The position numbers and the translations under genes are program-made. A stretch of DNA of 55,329 nt from Myxococcales bacterium (lineage in GTDB: Bacteria > Lernaellota > Lernaellaia > Lernaellales > Lernaellaceae): positions 1-55,329 of the forward strand of contig JAAYVF010000018.1 in the NCBI GenBank assembly GCA_012517325.1, written 5' to 3'. How positions within the stretch are numbered: the stretch's first letter is position 1; each line of letters starts with the position of its first letter. Below are positions 1 through 8,920 of this stretch, one piece after another. Under the pieces are notes generated by a model. That model made no database searches. It was not told the origin of the DNA and saw only the letters and a program-made list of their open reading frames with translations.

Positions 1-2
1 AC

Positions 3-56
3 ATCAACCGCGAGCGGCTGAAGAAAGTGCATGCGCACCATCATCCGCGCGGCTAG
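3..56 (+). CDS. C-terminal fragment of an upstream gene (hypothetical)
   Basis: An open frame enters from the left edge and ends at TAG (54-56). The 17 visible residues are basic and end in KKVHAHHHPRG. It converges on the minus-strand gene ending at 69. Too little is visible to name it, and it could be chance. Confidence 0.3.
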   Translation: MNRERLKKVHAHHHPRG

Positions 57-68
57 ACTGGCCGCGTT

Positions 69-2627
69 TCATCGCAAATCGCGCAAGGAATCCTCAAGCC
101 AGGAGCGCAGGCTGGCGTCCCGCGTTTGCCGGTAGGCTTTTTCAAAGGCGTCTTTCGCGGCGGCACGATCGCCGCCGGACAGCAGCAGGTTCCCCAGCTC
201 CACATACAACAGCGCCGTATCGGCATCCGGAATCCGGGACAGGTTTTCACGCAGAAATCGAATGGCGCTTGCCGACGATTCCAAGGCGGCGATTTTCCGA
301 TCGACGGTCAGGATCGTTTCAACCGTCGCTGCGGTATCGAACGGCGCGGTAAGTGAAAGTGCGAGACTTTCTTTCGCCGCGGTCAGGCGGCCTTGCCCGG
401 CTTGCAGCCGCGCCAATTCCTGCGCGGAGTTGGCAAAAACCTCGTCTTTGATCGTCGCGTGCAGATTTTCCGTCAGTAATTTTTCGGCGGCCGCATATTC
501 TTTCAATTCCCGTAAAATCTGAGCTTCCACCAGATTGACGCCCGGGATTTGTTCGGAGACCAGCGTTTCGCGTAGCGCGCTGACGGCTGACAATGCCGCC
601 GGCCAGTCTTTTTTTTGTTGCGCGGCAAAAACCGTCAGCGACCGCAGCGTGTACCTTTCCAGGCGATCGGCCGAATGACGCGCCTCCAGATCCGCCCGAT
701 AATGTTCAAACAACTCCAGGGCTACCTTCCCCGTCCCGGCCAGAATCGCCAATTGTTCCAATGCCTGCACTTGCTGGCCGAACGACCGGCCGTTGGAAAA
801 AAAGTCCGTCCAGACCGGCCGCGCATCCTCCATCCGGCCGTCCAGGGAAAGACTAAGAGCCAGCCGGTAACGGACTTCGTCATCGGCACGGAAATGGTGG
901 TAAACCAATTGCAAGTCGGCCGCTGCATCCCGATACCGTCCCTCCCGGTATGCCGACAGACCCTTGTCGCGGAGCCCGACAAACCAGTCCGTGCCGATCG
1001 ATTCCCGGTAAAAATCCGCCTCGCTCTTGCTCCGATAAGTGTTGGCGATGTCTCGATGATAAAAAGCCGTCATTCGGACGTTGTCGGCGATCGTGATCGT
1101 TTCTTTTTCGGGAAAAAGCGTGGCGGTCGCGGCGATGAATCGCCTGAAGTCAATCCATTCCGGATTCTTCGCGGTCCGGCCGGCGAGCGGCACCTCCGGC
1201 CAAGCGTCGCCGAAAGTATAAAAAACAGAGGATTGCGGCAAGGCTTCGGCAAAGAAGCGATTGTCGGGATTGAGCGTTTCGGTAAAAATCAATTGGCGAT
1301 CGATCGCCAGGCGCGGTGCTGCAAGGAAGAGCAAATTGCCGAAGCGAAGATTGGTAATCGGACCATTTCCCAATGTGATCGCCAATCGTCTTTCCGGATG
1401 CGCATCGGCTTGCCTGACGAAGAATTCACTCACCTCTTTTTCGATCAATGACGGCGGTTGGGGTTTGTGCATTTCCACGAGGGCGAACCAACGATCACTG
1501 ATCGGGTGGCCAATCATCGCCACCACCAAGCCGATATTCGCAAGCGCCAGGCAAAAATAAATGCCGGTCAGTCCGTAAGACAACCGGCGGACCCATTTCC
1601 TTTCCCAGAGATCCTTGGCGCAGTGCAACATCCAGATCGGCAAACCCATGAATGCCGCCAAAGGGTACCAGGGGCGTTTGGTAAAGAGCATGGTGAAAAA
1701 GAGAATCGGCACAAAAAAATAAAGCGCCAAAGCCAAATCGATTGGATTGAGTCTTTTTTCTTGAGCGCGAACAACCAATAAAGCCAACAAACCCGCCAGC
1801 AGCGGCGCGCCACGATAACTGACCAGCAACTGTCGGAGATAGTATCCGCTCCCAAACGAGATCTGTTGGGAATCACCCAGAAAATCAGCGCTGAATTCCG
1901 GCAGTAGCAGCCCCTGACGGAAGATCAGCCAAGCGCCGGCAACGATAATAAAGGCGGAAGTGAAGATCGTGCGGTTTGACCTTGCCTTTTCGCCACCCCA
2001 CAACATGAGAAAAACGGCTGGCGGCGCAATGGGCAGCAAAACCACCGCCTTGCTCAGCGACAAGCTTCCCACGAGAAAGAACCCGAGCAAAATAACCAGC
2101 CGGTTATGGATTTCCTCGCTTAATAGCACAAGCGCCAAGAGGATTGTCGCGGCGGCCAGAACAGCCGTTTCCAGGTTGTAGGAAAAACCCATTTCCCAGG
2201 CCACCGGATTGGCCAGAAAAACCGTCAACGGCAAAATGGCGACGGCCGATCGGCGCGCCAGCGAAAGCCCCAGACAAGCAAGCGCGAACGCGGTCAGGAA
2301 AAAGAACCAGGTAATCGGAAGCACGTAAGACCAGTATGACTTTGGCGCCAATTGGGAAAGCGAGCCGCCGATCAAATAAAGCAGGGGTGGATAACGGGCC
2401 GACTGTCGGGAGATCAAATCATCCAGGGAGTTCCAGTTGTTCCGCAGTACATTGGCGAAACGGATGGTTGTCTCCAAATGCGTTTGCGAATCATGCCCGT
2501 AGATAACTCGATTTGTCTCGTGCCAGCCGACAAGTGCGCTGAGCGACGCAAAAAGAAGCAGGACAAGAATGATTCTTGTCCCAAAGGCGGTGAAGGATTT
2601 CAAACCATGGCCCTGGTTTATCGGCAC
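69..2627 (-). CDS. Membrane glycosyltransferase-like protein with C-terminal TPR repeats (paralogue A)
   Basis: 852 aa, GTG start after an AAAGGG-like ribosome site. Residues about 15-390 hold roughly ten membrane helices. The first outer loop carries GHDSQTH followed by a helix, the layout expected of GT-C enzymes of the ArnT/PMT type, which move sugars from polyprenyl phosphate carriers at the outer face of the inner membrane. After a periplasmic segment (about 400-560), residues about 575-850 are helical TPR-like repeats (EYAAAEKLL, GDRAAAKDAFEKA). Its neighbour at 2730-5297 is a full-length paralogue in the same direction, about 100 bp away. The membrane halves are clearly diverged, while the TPR halves are almost identical in DNA. 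Glycosyltransferase activity is inferred from topology and the HD motif; the donor and acceptor are unknown. Confidence 0.6.
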   Translation of the reverse strand: MPINQGHGLKSFTAFGTRIILVLLLFASLSALVGWHETNRVIYGHDSQTHLETTIRFANVLRNNWNSLDDLISRQSARYPPLLYLIGGSLSQLAPKSYWSYVLPITWFFFLTAFALACLGLSLARRSAVAILPLTVFLANPVAWEMGFSYNLETAVLAAATILLALVLLSEEIHNRLVILLGFFLVGSLSLSKAVVLLPIAPPAVFLMLWGGEKARSNRTIFTSAFIIVAGAWLIFRQGLLLPEFSADFLGDSQQISFGSGYYLRQLLVSYRGAPLLAGLLALLVVRAQEKRLNPIDLALALYFFVPILFFTMLFTKRPWYPLAAFMGLPIWMLHCAKDLWERKWVRRLSYGLTGIYFCLALANIGLVVAMIGHPISDRWFALVEMHKPQPPSLIEKEVSEFFVRQADAHPERRLAITLGNGPITNLRFGNLLFLAAPRLAIDRQLIFTETLNPDNRFFAEALPQSSVFYTFGDAWPEVPLAGRTAKNPEWIDFRRFIAATATLFPEKETITIADNVRMTAFYHRDIANTYRSKSEADFYRESIGTDWFVGLRDKGLSAYREGRYRDAAADLQLVYHHFRADDEVRYRLALSLSLDGRMEDARPVWTDFFSNGRSFGQQVQALEQLAILAGTGKVALELFEHYRADLEARHSADRLERYTLRSLTVFAAQQKKDWPAALSAVSALRETLVSEQIPGVNLVEAQILRELKEYAAAEKLLTENLHATIKDEVFANSAQELARLQAGQGRLTAAKESLALSLTAPFDTAATVETILTVDRKIAALESSASAIRFLRENLSRIPDADTALLYVELGNLLLSGGDRAAAKDAFEKAYRQTRDASLRSWLEDSLRDLR

Positions 2628-2729
2628 GCGGTGGCCCTTTCACCCATTGAATGGCGATTTTTTCATATTATTTAGGTACAGGGTCCGACATTCGTCAACC
2701 GAACAAATGGAATCGCTTGGTTTTTGTCT

Positions 2730-5297
2730 TTATTCCGTCAAGGAAGTCCGCAACCAGGCGCGCAACTTTTCGTCTTTCGTTCTCTTATCGGCTTCTTGAA
2801 AGGCTTCTTTCGCGGCGGCACGATCGCCGCCGGACAGCCGCAGGTTCCCCAGCTCCACATACAACAGCGCCGTATCGGCATCCGGAACCCGGGACAGGTT
2901 TTCACGCAGAAATCGTATGGCGTTTTCCGCCGATTCCACCACGGCGATTTTCCGATCGACGATTAGAATCGTATTAACAGCCGCATTCGCATCGAACGGC
3001 GCGGTAAAGGAAAGCGCGAGGCTTTCTTTCGCCGCGGCCAGGCGGCCTTGTCCGGCTTGCAGCCGTGCCAATTCCTGTGCGGAGTTGGCAAAAACCTCGT
3101 CTTTGATCGTCGCGTGCAGATTTTCCGTCAGTAATTTTTCGGCGGCAGCATATTCTTTCAATTCCCGTAAAATCTGAGCTTCCACCAGATTGACGCCCGG
3201 GATTTGTTCGGAGATCAGCGTTTCGCGTAGCGCGCTGACGGCTGACAATGCCGCCGGCCAGTCTTTTTTTTGTTGCGCGGCAAAAACCGTCAGCGACCGC
3301 AGCGTGTACCTTTCCAGGCGATCGGCCGAATGACGCGCCTCCAGGTCCGCCCGATAACGGTCGAACAATTCCGGGGCCACCTTCCCTGTCCCGGCCAGAA
3401 TCGCCAACTGTTCCAACGCCTGCACCTGCTGGCCGAACGAACGGCCGTGTCGAAAAAATTCATCCCAGACGGGCGCCGCATCCGCCTCCCGGTCGGCAGA
3501 CGCCAGACTGAGAGCCAGCCGGTAGCGGACCTCGTCATCATCACCGTCGCGCCCATGGCGGTAGACGATTCGCAAATATGCCGCCGCTTCCGCGTATCGA
3601 CCGGCATTAAAAGCCGCCATTCCTTTTTCCCGCAGCCGCGCGTACCAATCCTCGCCGATCGGCTCGCGGTAAAAGTCCGCTTCACTTTCCTTTCGGAAGG
3701 TGCGCGCCATTTCCCGATGATAATAAGCAGTCACCCGCAGGCCGTCGGCGAGAGCGATCGTTTCTTTTTCGGGGAAAAGGCCGCTCGTGTCCTCGATGAG
3801 CCGCACGAATTCCGCCCACTCCGGATCGGCGGCGGCATCGCCGGCGAGGGGCACTACCGGCCAGGCATCACCGAAAGTGTAGAAAACCGAGGATTGCGGC
3901 AGCGCCGCCGCGAAAACCCGATTGCCGGGATGAAGCGTTTCGGTGAACACCACCTGGTGGTTGATCGCCAGTCGCGGCGCCGCGAGGTAAAGCAGATCGC
4001 CGAAGCGATGCCGGCCGATCGGTGCGTTTTGCAGATCGATGGTCAGGCGCCGTTCAGGATGTGACGTCGCCTGGGCAATGAAGAATCCGACCAGCTCTTT
4101 TTCCGCCGGGGTCGGCGGTTTGGGTTTCCACAATTCCATGACCTTGAAGCGATGTCCGGCGATGGGCCGAAAACTCATGGTCGTCACGAGCCCGATGTTC
4201 AACAGCGCCAGGCCGGAATAAAGCCCGACCAATCCCAGGGAAAGCCGGCGGGCCCAGCGTCGATCCCACAAATCCATCGCGTTGTGCAGCAGCCAGACGG
4301 GTAATCCCAGAAACGCCGCCAGCGGAAACCAGGGCCATTGGGTCGGAACGGCCATGAAAAAGACAAACGGCACCAGAAAGAACAACGCCAGTGCGTAATC
4401 CGTTTCATTCAATCGTTTTTCGCGCGCGCGAACGAACAGCAACGCCAGCAATCCGGCGAACAACGGCAGGCCGCGATACTCGACTAGTAGGATTCGCGGG
4501 TAGTAAAGTAAGGCGGGTCTCGGCTCGCCGGACAGCCACGCGTAATCGAAAGCCACTCCCTTCAATTCCGCGAAAATCGTGTCGTACCGAAACAGCAACC
4601 AAAGGCCGGCGAATAGAAAAAGCGCGGCGCACGAGAGTCGGCGGACTCGTCTGGCCTCGGCGCTTCCCGCCACGGCGAGATAAATCGCCGCCGGCGCGAG
4701 CGGCAGCAAGACGACCGCCTTGGTCAACGAGAGCACGCCCACCAGAAAAAAGCCGAGGACCATGATCAGACGGTTTTTGATTTCCGCGCCAACCAGCAGA
4801 ACCGCCAGGATCACCGACGCGGCCGCCAGAACGCCCGCTTCCAGGTTGTAGGAAAATCCGACTCCCCAGGAGATCGGGTTGGCGAGAAAAACCGTCAACG
4901 GCAAAAGCGCCGCGAACGATCGGCGCCCCAAGGAGATTCCGATCACGGACAGGGCCAGCAGGGTCAGAAGGTAAAACCAGACGATCGGCAACAGATAGGA
5001 TCCGTAAAAGGTCGGCGCCAACAATGACGCGGAGGCGCCGAGTAGATACGTCAGCGGCAGGTAGCGGACCGATTGTCCGACGATCAGATCGGCAAAAGCA
5101 CGCCAGTCGGTTTGCAATGCGGCGGCAAAGCGGATGGTGGTCATCAGGTGGGTTTGCGAATCGTGGCCGGTGGTGAGGCGGTTCGCGGCATGCCAGCAAA
5201 CCAGGGCGCCGAGGGAGGCGAGCACGAAAAAGGCCACGATCCATGCCACACCAAGCCCGGAAAAGCCATCGTGACGGCGGCGTTCGATCGTCGGCAC
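2730..5297 (-). CDS. Membrane glycosyltransferase-like protein with C-terminal TPR repeats (paralogue B)
   Basis: 855 aa, GTG start with AAAGGA upstream. It has the same architecture as the downstream copy: an N-terminal anchor, the GHDSQTH loop motif near residue 43, about ten membrane helices, a periplasmic middle and a TPR tail (EAAAYLRIVYRH, EYAAAEKLL, GDRAAAKEAFQEA). The two copies align without indels over at least 262-856 against 2917-3511 (constant offset 2655). By eye there are about eight mismatches in the 340 bases from 361 to 703, but far more differences in the membrane half. This fits an old duplication followed by recent gene conversion of the 3' half. The gene is divergent from the nucleotidyltransferase at 5441, sharing a 143-bp promoter region. 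Confidence 0.6.
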   Translation of the reverse strand: MPTIERRRHDGFSGLGVAWIVAFFVLASLGALVCWHAANRLTTGHDSQTHLMTTIRFAAALQTDWRAFADLIVGQSVRYLPLTYLLGASASLLAPTFYGSYLLPIVWFYLLTLLALSVIGISLGRRSFAALLPLTVFLANPISWGVGFSYNLEAGVLAAASVILAVLLVGAEIKNRLIMVLGFFLVGVLSLTKAVVLLPLAPAAIYLAVAGSAEARRVRRLSCAALFLFAGLWLLFRYDTIFAELKGVAFDYAWLSGEPRPALLYYPRILLVEYRGLPLFAGLLALLFVRAREKRLNETDYALALFFLVPFVFFMAVPTQWPWFPLAAFLGLPVWLLHNAMDLWDRRWARRLSLGLVGLYSGLALLNIGLVTTMSFRPIAGHRFKVMELWKPKPPTPAEKELVGFFIAQATSHPERRLTIDLQNAPIGRHRFGDLLYLAAPRLAINHQVVFTETLHPGNRVFAAALPQSSVFYTFGDAWPVVPLAGDAAADPEWAEFVRLIEDTSGLFPEKETIALADGLRVTAYYHREMARTFRKESEADFYREPIGEDWYARLREKGMAAFNAGRYAEAAAYLRIVYRHGRDGDDDEVRYRLALSLASADREADAAPVWDEFFRHGRSFGQQVQALEQLAILAGTGKVAPELFDRYRADLEARHSADRLERYTLRSLTVFAAQQKKDWPAALSAVSALRETLISEQIPGVNLVEAQILRELKEYAAAEKLLTENLHATIKDEVFANSAQELARLQAGQGRLAAAKESLALSFTAPFDANAAVNTILIVDRKIAVVESAENAIRFLRENLSRVPDADTALLYVELGNLRLSGGDRAAAKEAFQEADKRTKDEKLRAWLRTSLTE

Positions 5298-5440
5298 TCT
5301 CGGCGGTCCTTTCGCGGCAATTTCCTGAGACCTCCTATATGTATGTGCGTCGCCCCGCGCGCGTCAATCGAAATACCGCGCCGAGGCGTGATATTTCGCC
5401 CTCTTCCCCTGGCCGAGAAGAAAAGGTAAAGACATATTTC

Positions 5441-8065
5441 ATGGATCTCATCGTATGCCGGATGAACGCCGATTGGGACGCCCTGGGCAGCATGATCGCC
5501 GCCCGCCGGTTGTATCCCAATGCCGTTCTGGCGCTCCCCGCCAACGCGCAGACCGCCTTCGGGGTCGAGGCCGCCGCGCTGTTTTTACGTTCGCTGCCCT
5601 TGCGAGACATCACGCAAATCGATCCGCAAGCCGTGAAACGGTTGGTGTTGATCGGCACGCGCCGCCTCGTGGAGATCGGTCCGTGGATCGAGGCGCTGAC
5701 CGACCGGAAGCTGGAAATCCACCTGTACGACAACCATCCCGCCGCGCCCGACAGCCTGACCGGCACCCTCGAACTGGTCCGTGAAACCGGCGCGTGCGTG
5801 ACCATCCTGACCCAGTTGGTGGCCGAACAGGGCCGTAAATTGATGGCCGACGAAGCGACCTGGGCGCTGGTCGGCCTGTTCGACAAAACCGCCGGATTCA
5901 CCCTGCCCGGCACCACCGCCGAGGATTTGCGCGCCGCCGCCTTGCTGCTGGATTGGGGCGCCGATCTGCCGCTGGCGATCGAAACCGGCCGAGGCCGTCT
6001 GCGCCCCGATCAATTGGCCGTATTGCGCGATCTGCACGCGGCCGCGACCCGGCGACAACTCGATTGGCTGGGGATCGTCACCGCGGCGGTAAATGCACCG
6101 GAAAACACGCCCGATTTGGCGGAATGCGCCGCCCGATTGCACGAATCGCACAACGGCCAGGTGACGATCGCCGTCATTCGCCAAGGGACGCAAACACAGG
6201 TGTTTTGCTTCTCCAAGCTGCCGCGTTTGAATCTGGTTGCTCTGGCCGAGGAATTAGGCGGCGTTGGCGAATCCGACCGGTTCCAGGCGACCGTCGCGCA
6301 CGCCGCTGGTAATGAACTGCTCGAAAAACTGCCGGAACGAATCGCCGGCCTTGCCCGCTTGCCGGTCCTGGCCCGGGATTTGGCCGATCCGACCGTGCCG
6401 ACCCTTACCGTGACCGACACCGTCGCCGACGCCGTGAAGCGGATCGCCGAAACCGGCCTCGATGCACTGCCGGTGACGGACCGGGAAAAGCCCGCCGGCA
6501 TCGTGCAGGTCGCGGAACTTCTGCGCGCTTCGCGTTTCGGATTGCAGCGAATGCCCTTGCTACGCCTGCTGGTCCGGCCGCCGCTCTTGTGCGCTCCGGA
6601 AACCGGCCTGGCCGAACTCGTCGCAACCGTCGAGCATGATCCGCAGCCCTATCTTTTCGTGGAACACCCGAACCGGCGCCATGGGATCGTCCGGCGCGAG
6701 GACGTTTTGCTCGCCCGCGCCAAACAATCGACCGCCGACCTTCCCTCGTTGTCGCGGACGCAGCGGGATTTTAACCTGCGCGACGCGTTGCCCGCCGATC
6801 TGGACGCTGTTTTGCGGCAAGTCGGAGCCCTGGCCTGGGAAATGGGATATCGATCCGCCCTGGTGGGCGGCCTGGTCCGCGATCTGATTTTGAAACGATC
6901 GAATTTCGACGTGGACCTCGTCGTGGAGGGTGACGCCCTGGGTGTGGCGCGCTCGCTGGCGACCCGTTTGGCGGCAAAGCTAGTCGAGCACGAGGATTTT
7001 CAGACCGCGACATTGGATTTCGGGCCTTACCGCATCGATGTCGCTATGGCGCGACGCGAATGGTACGACCGCCCCGGCGAATTGCCGCGCGTGCAGCCGG
7101 GAACGTTGCGCGACGATGCCCGGCGCCGCGATTTCACCGTCAACACGTTGCTGTTGGATTTGCGGCCGGATCAGTACGGACAGTTGATCGACTTTGAAAA
7201 CGGCTATGCGGATTTGCGCCTCGGCCTCTTGCGGATTCTGCACGGCCTGTCGTTCATCGAAGATCCGACCCGCGTACTGCGCGCCGTCCGCTTCGCCGGC
7301 CGGTTCGGCTTTTCGCTGGAAGACAGCACGCGCATCGCCTTTACGGCCGCCATCGAGGAAGGCTGCCTCGATCGGCTCGAAGGCGGCCGCTGGTGGAAGG
7401 AACTGGCCCTCATCCTGAACGAAGACAAGCCCGTCGTGCCGCTGGAGATGATCCTGCGCGAACGGATCGGCGCGCGCCTGCATCCGGAATTGCGCCCCGA
7501 GCCCGATTGTCCGCGCCGGCTTGCCCTGACCGAGGAAATCATGGCCTGGTATCGCGACTGTTCGCCCGCCACGCCACCGGCGACCGAAAAACTGCGCCTC
7601 GCCGTGCTGACCATCGGGTTGACGGACGCCGCGCTGACGGAAGCCGCCGCACGGATGGGGATGCCCTCGGGTTGGGGCGAGGAACTCGCCTCCTGGCGCG
7701 AAGCGGCATCCGACCTGACGGATTGGCTACTCACCCACCCGCGCGCCGCGAGCAGCGAAATCGCCGGCCGGCTGCGCCCCGTGCCGCCCGAGGCCGCTTT
7801 GCTGGCGGCCGTCACCGCGGACGACAAAGCCGTCGACGAGACCATTCGCCGGTTTTTTGCGGAATTGCAGGCCGTCAAACCGCTGCTCGGCGGCGAGGAC
7901 TTGCGGCGCCTGGGCCTGACACCCGGGCCGCAATTCGGCGAGTTGCTCGACCGTATACGCGACGCCCGGCTCGACGGCTTGATCGCCACCCGCCACGACG
8001 AGTTGAATTTCGTCAACCAATTCCTGGCTCGCCGCCGGGAATCGGCGGAATTCGGCGATCGATAG
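5441..8065 (+). CDS. DHH/DHHA1-CBS-CBS-tRNA nucleotidyltransferase fusion (CCA- or A-adding type)
   Basis: 874 aa. I place the start at 5441 because MDLIVCRMNADWDALGS is the canonical first strand of a DHH phosphoesterase; the frame is open further upstream, to 5243, but that stretch reads as non-coding. Order: DHH domain with N9-A-D-W-D and D97-N-H-P, DHHA1 (about 230-310), CBS pair (about 325-440), then a class II nucleotidyltransferase head with GGLVRD near 475 and DVDLVVEG near 489, RRDFTVNTLL and the ED-PTRVLRAVRFAGRFGF helices. The head adds C and/or A to tRNA 3' ends; the DHH part resembles oligoribonuclease/NrnA-type phosphoesterases. Related fusions are known in deltaproteobacteria, where they are often the A-adding partner; which activity this one has cannot be read from sequence alone. 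Expected in the cytoplasm and transcribed alone. Confidence 0.88.
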   Translation: MDLIVCRMNADWDALGSMIAARRLYPNAVLALPANAQTAFGVEAAALFLRSLPLRDITQIDPQAVKRLVLIGTRRLVEIGPWIEALTDRKLEIHLYDNHPAAPDSLTGTLELVRETGACVTILTQLVAEQGRKLMADEATWALVGLFDKTAGFTLPGTTAEDLRAAALLLDWGADLPLAIETGRGRLRPDQLAVLRDLHAAATRRQLDWLGIVTAAVNAPENTPDLAECAARLHESHNGQVTIAVIRQGTQTQVFCFSKLPRLNLVALAEELGGVGESDRFQATVAHAAGNELLEKLPERIAGLARLPVLARDLADPTVPTLTVTDTVADAVKRIAETGLDALPVTDREKPAGIVQVAELLRASRFGLQRMPLLRLLVRPPLLCAPETGLAELVATVEHDPQPYLFVEHPNRRHGIVRREDVLLARAKQSTADLPSLSRTQRDFNLRDALPADLDAVLRQVGALAWEMGYRSALVGGLVRDLILKRSNFDVDLVVEGDALGVARSLATRLAAKLVEHEDFQTATLDFGPYRIDVAMARREWYDRPGELPRVQPGTLRDDARRRDFTVNTLLLDLRPDQYGQLIDFENGYADLRLGLLRILHGLSFIEDPTRVLRAVRFAGRFGFSLEDSTRIAFTAAIEEGCLDRLEGGRWWKELALILNEDKPVVPLEMILRERIGARLHPELRPEPDCPRRLALTEEIMAWYRDCSPATPPATEKLRLAVLTIGLTDAALTEAAARMGMPSGWGEELASWREAASDLTDWLLTHPRAASSEIAGRLRPVPPEAALLAAVTADDKAVDETIRRFFAELQAVKPLLGGEDLRRLGLTPGPQFGELLDRIRDARLDGLIATRHDELNFVNQFLARRRESAEFGDR

Positions 8066-8209
8066 CGTTTTCACGCCGCGTTTTTCCCTTGCCGTCGATT
8101 GACTTATTCGATTTTTTGTTCACACTCATTGACCAACGAATGAGGAGCGAAAAGCGGACCGGAACCGGACCGGAACGCCAAATCCGCCCTTAACGCGGAG
8201 CCGTAAGCC

Positions 8210-8920
8210 ATGCTGGAAATCGTCGACCTGCACAAAACCTATCTGCAAGGGAAAATCCCCGTCAACGCCGTCGACGGCGTTTCCTTCCGCGTTGAGGCGG
8301 GAGAATTTCTGGCCATCACCGGCCCCTCGGGTTCCGGTAAATCGACGCTGCTGAATCTGATCAGCGGCCTGGACGACCCCTCGTCGGGCGATGTGCTCCT
8401 GCAAAACGAATCGCTCATCCGTCTTTCCGACGCCGAACGAACCCGCATGCGGCGCAGCCGGATCGGTTTCATTTTTCAGTTTTTCAACCTGCTGCCGACG
8501 ATGAGCGCCGCCGACAACGTCGCGCTGCCGCTGCTGCTGGCCGGCCAGAAGCGCCGCGCCGCCTATGCCCGGGCCGAGTCCATCCTGGAGCAAGTCGGAA
8601 TGGGCCACCGGGTCAAACACCGGCCGGACGAACTCTCCGGCGGCGAACAGCAGCGCGTCGCCATCGCCCGCGCGCTGGTCTTCGACCCGGTGCTGATTCT
8701 CGCCGACGAACCGACCGGCAACCTCGACTCCAAATCCGGTACGCAAGTCATGGAAATGATCACCTCGCTTTCCAAAAAATTTGGCAAGGCGGTGGTGCTG
8801 GTGACGCACGATCCGCGCTGCTGGCAATACTGCGATCGGATCGTGCACCTCGTGGACGGCCACATCCAATCGATCGAGGACCGGCGGACGGCCGGCGCGG
8901 CGGCGGAACCCGCCTCATGA
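8210..8920 (+). CDS. ABC transporter ATP-binding protein, LolD/MacB family
   Basis: 236 aa. Walker A GPSGSGKST (near residue 40), Q-loop at FIFQFFNLLPT, signature LSGGEQQRVAIARAL and Walker B VLILADEPTGNLD followed by the H-loop VTHD mark a complete nucleotide-binding subunit. FNLLPTMSAADNVALPL is typical of the LolD/MacB/FtsE group, which drives mechanotransmission rather than channel transport. The start has CGGAG about 12 bases upstream. Its last codons overlap the permease start by ATGA (8917-8920), so the two are translationally coupled. Candidate roles are lipoprotein release, antimicrobial peptide export or enzyme export; the sequence does not choose among them. Confidence 0.93.
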   Translation: MLEIVDLHKTYLQGKIPVNAVDGVSFRVEAGEFLAITGPSGSGKSTLLNLISGLDDPSSGDVLLQNESLIRLSDAERTRMRRSRIGFIFQFFNLLPTMSAADNVALPLLLAGQKRRAAYARAESILEQVGMGHRVKHRPDELSGGEQQRVAIARALVFDPVLILADEPTGNLDSKSGTQVMEMITSLSKKFGKAVVLVTHDPRCWQYCDRIVHLVDGHIQSIEDRRTAGAAAEPAS

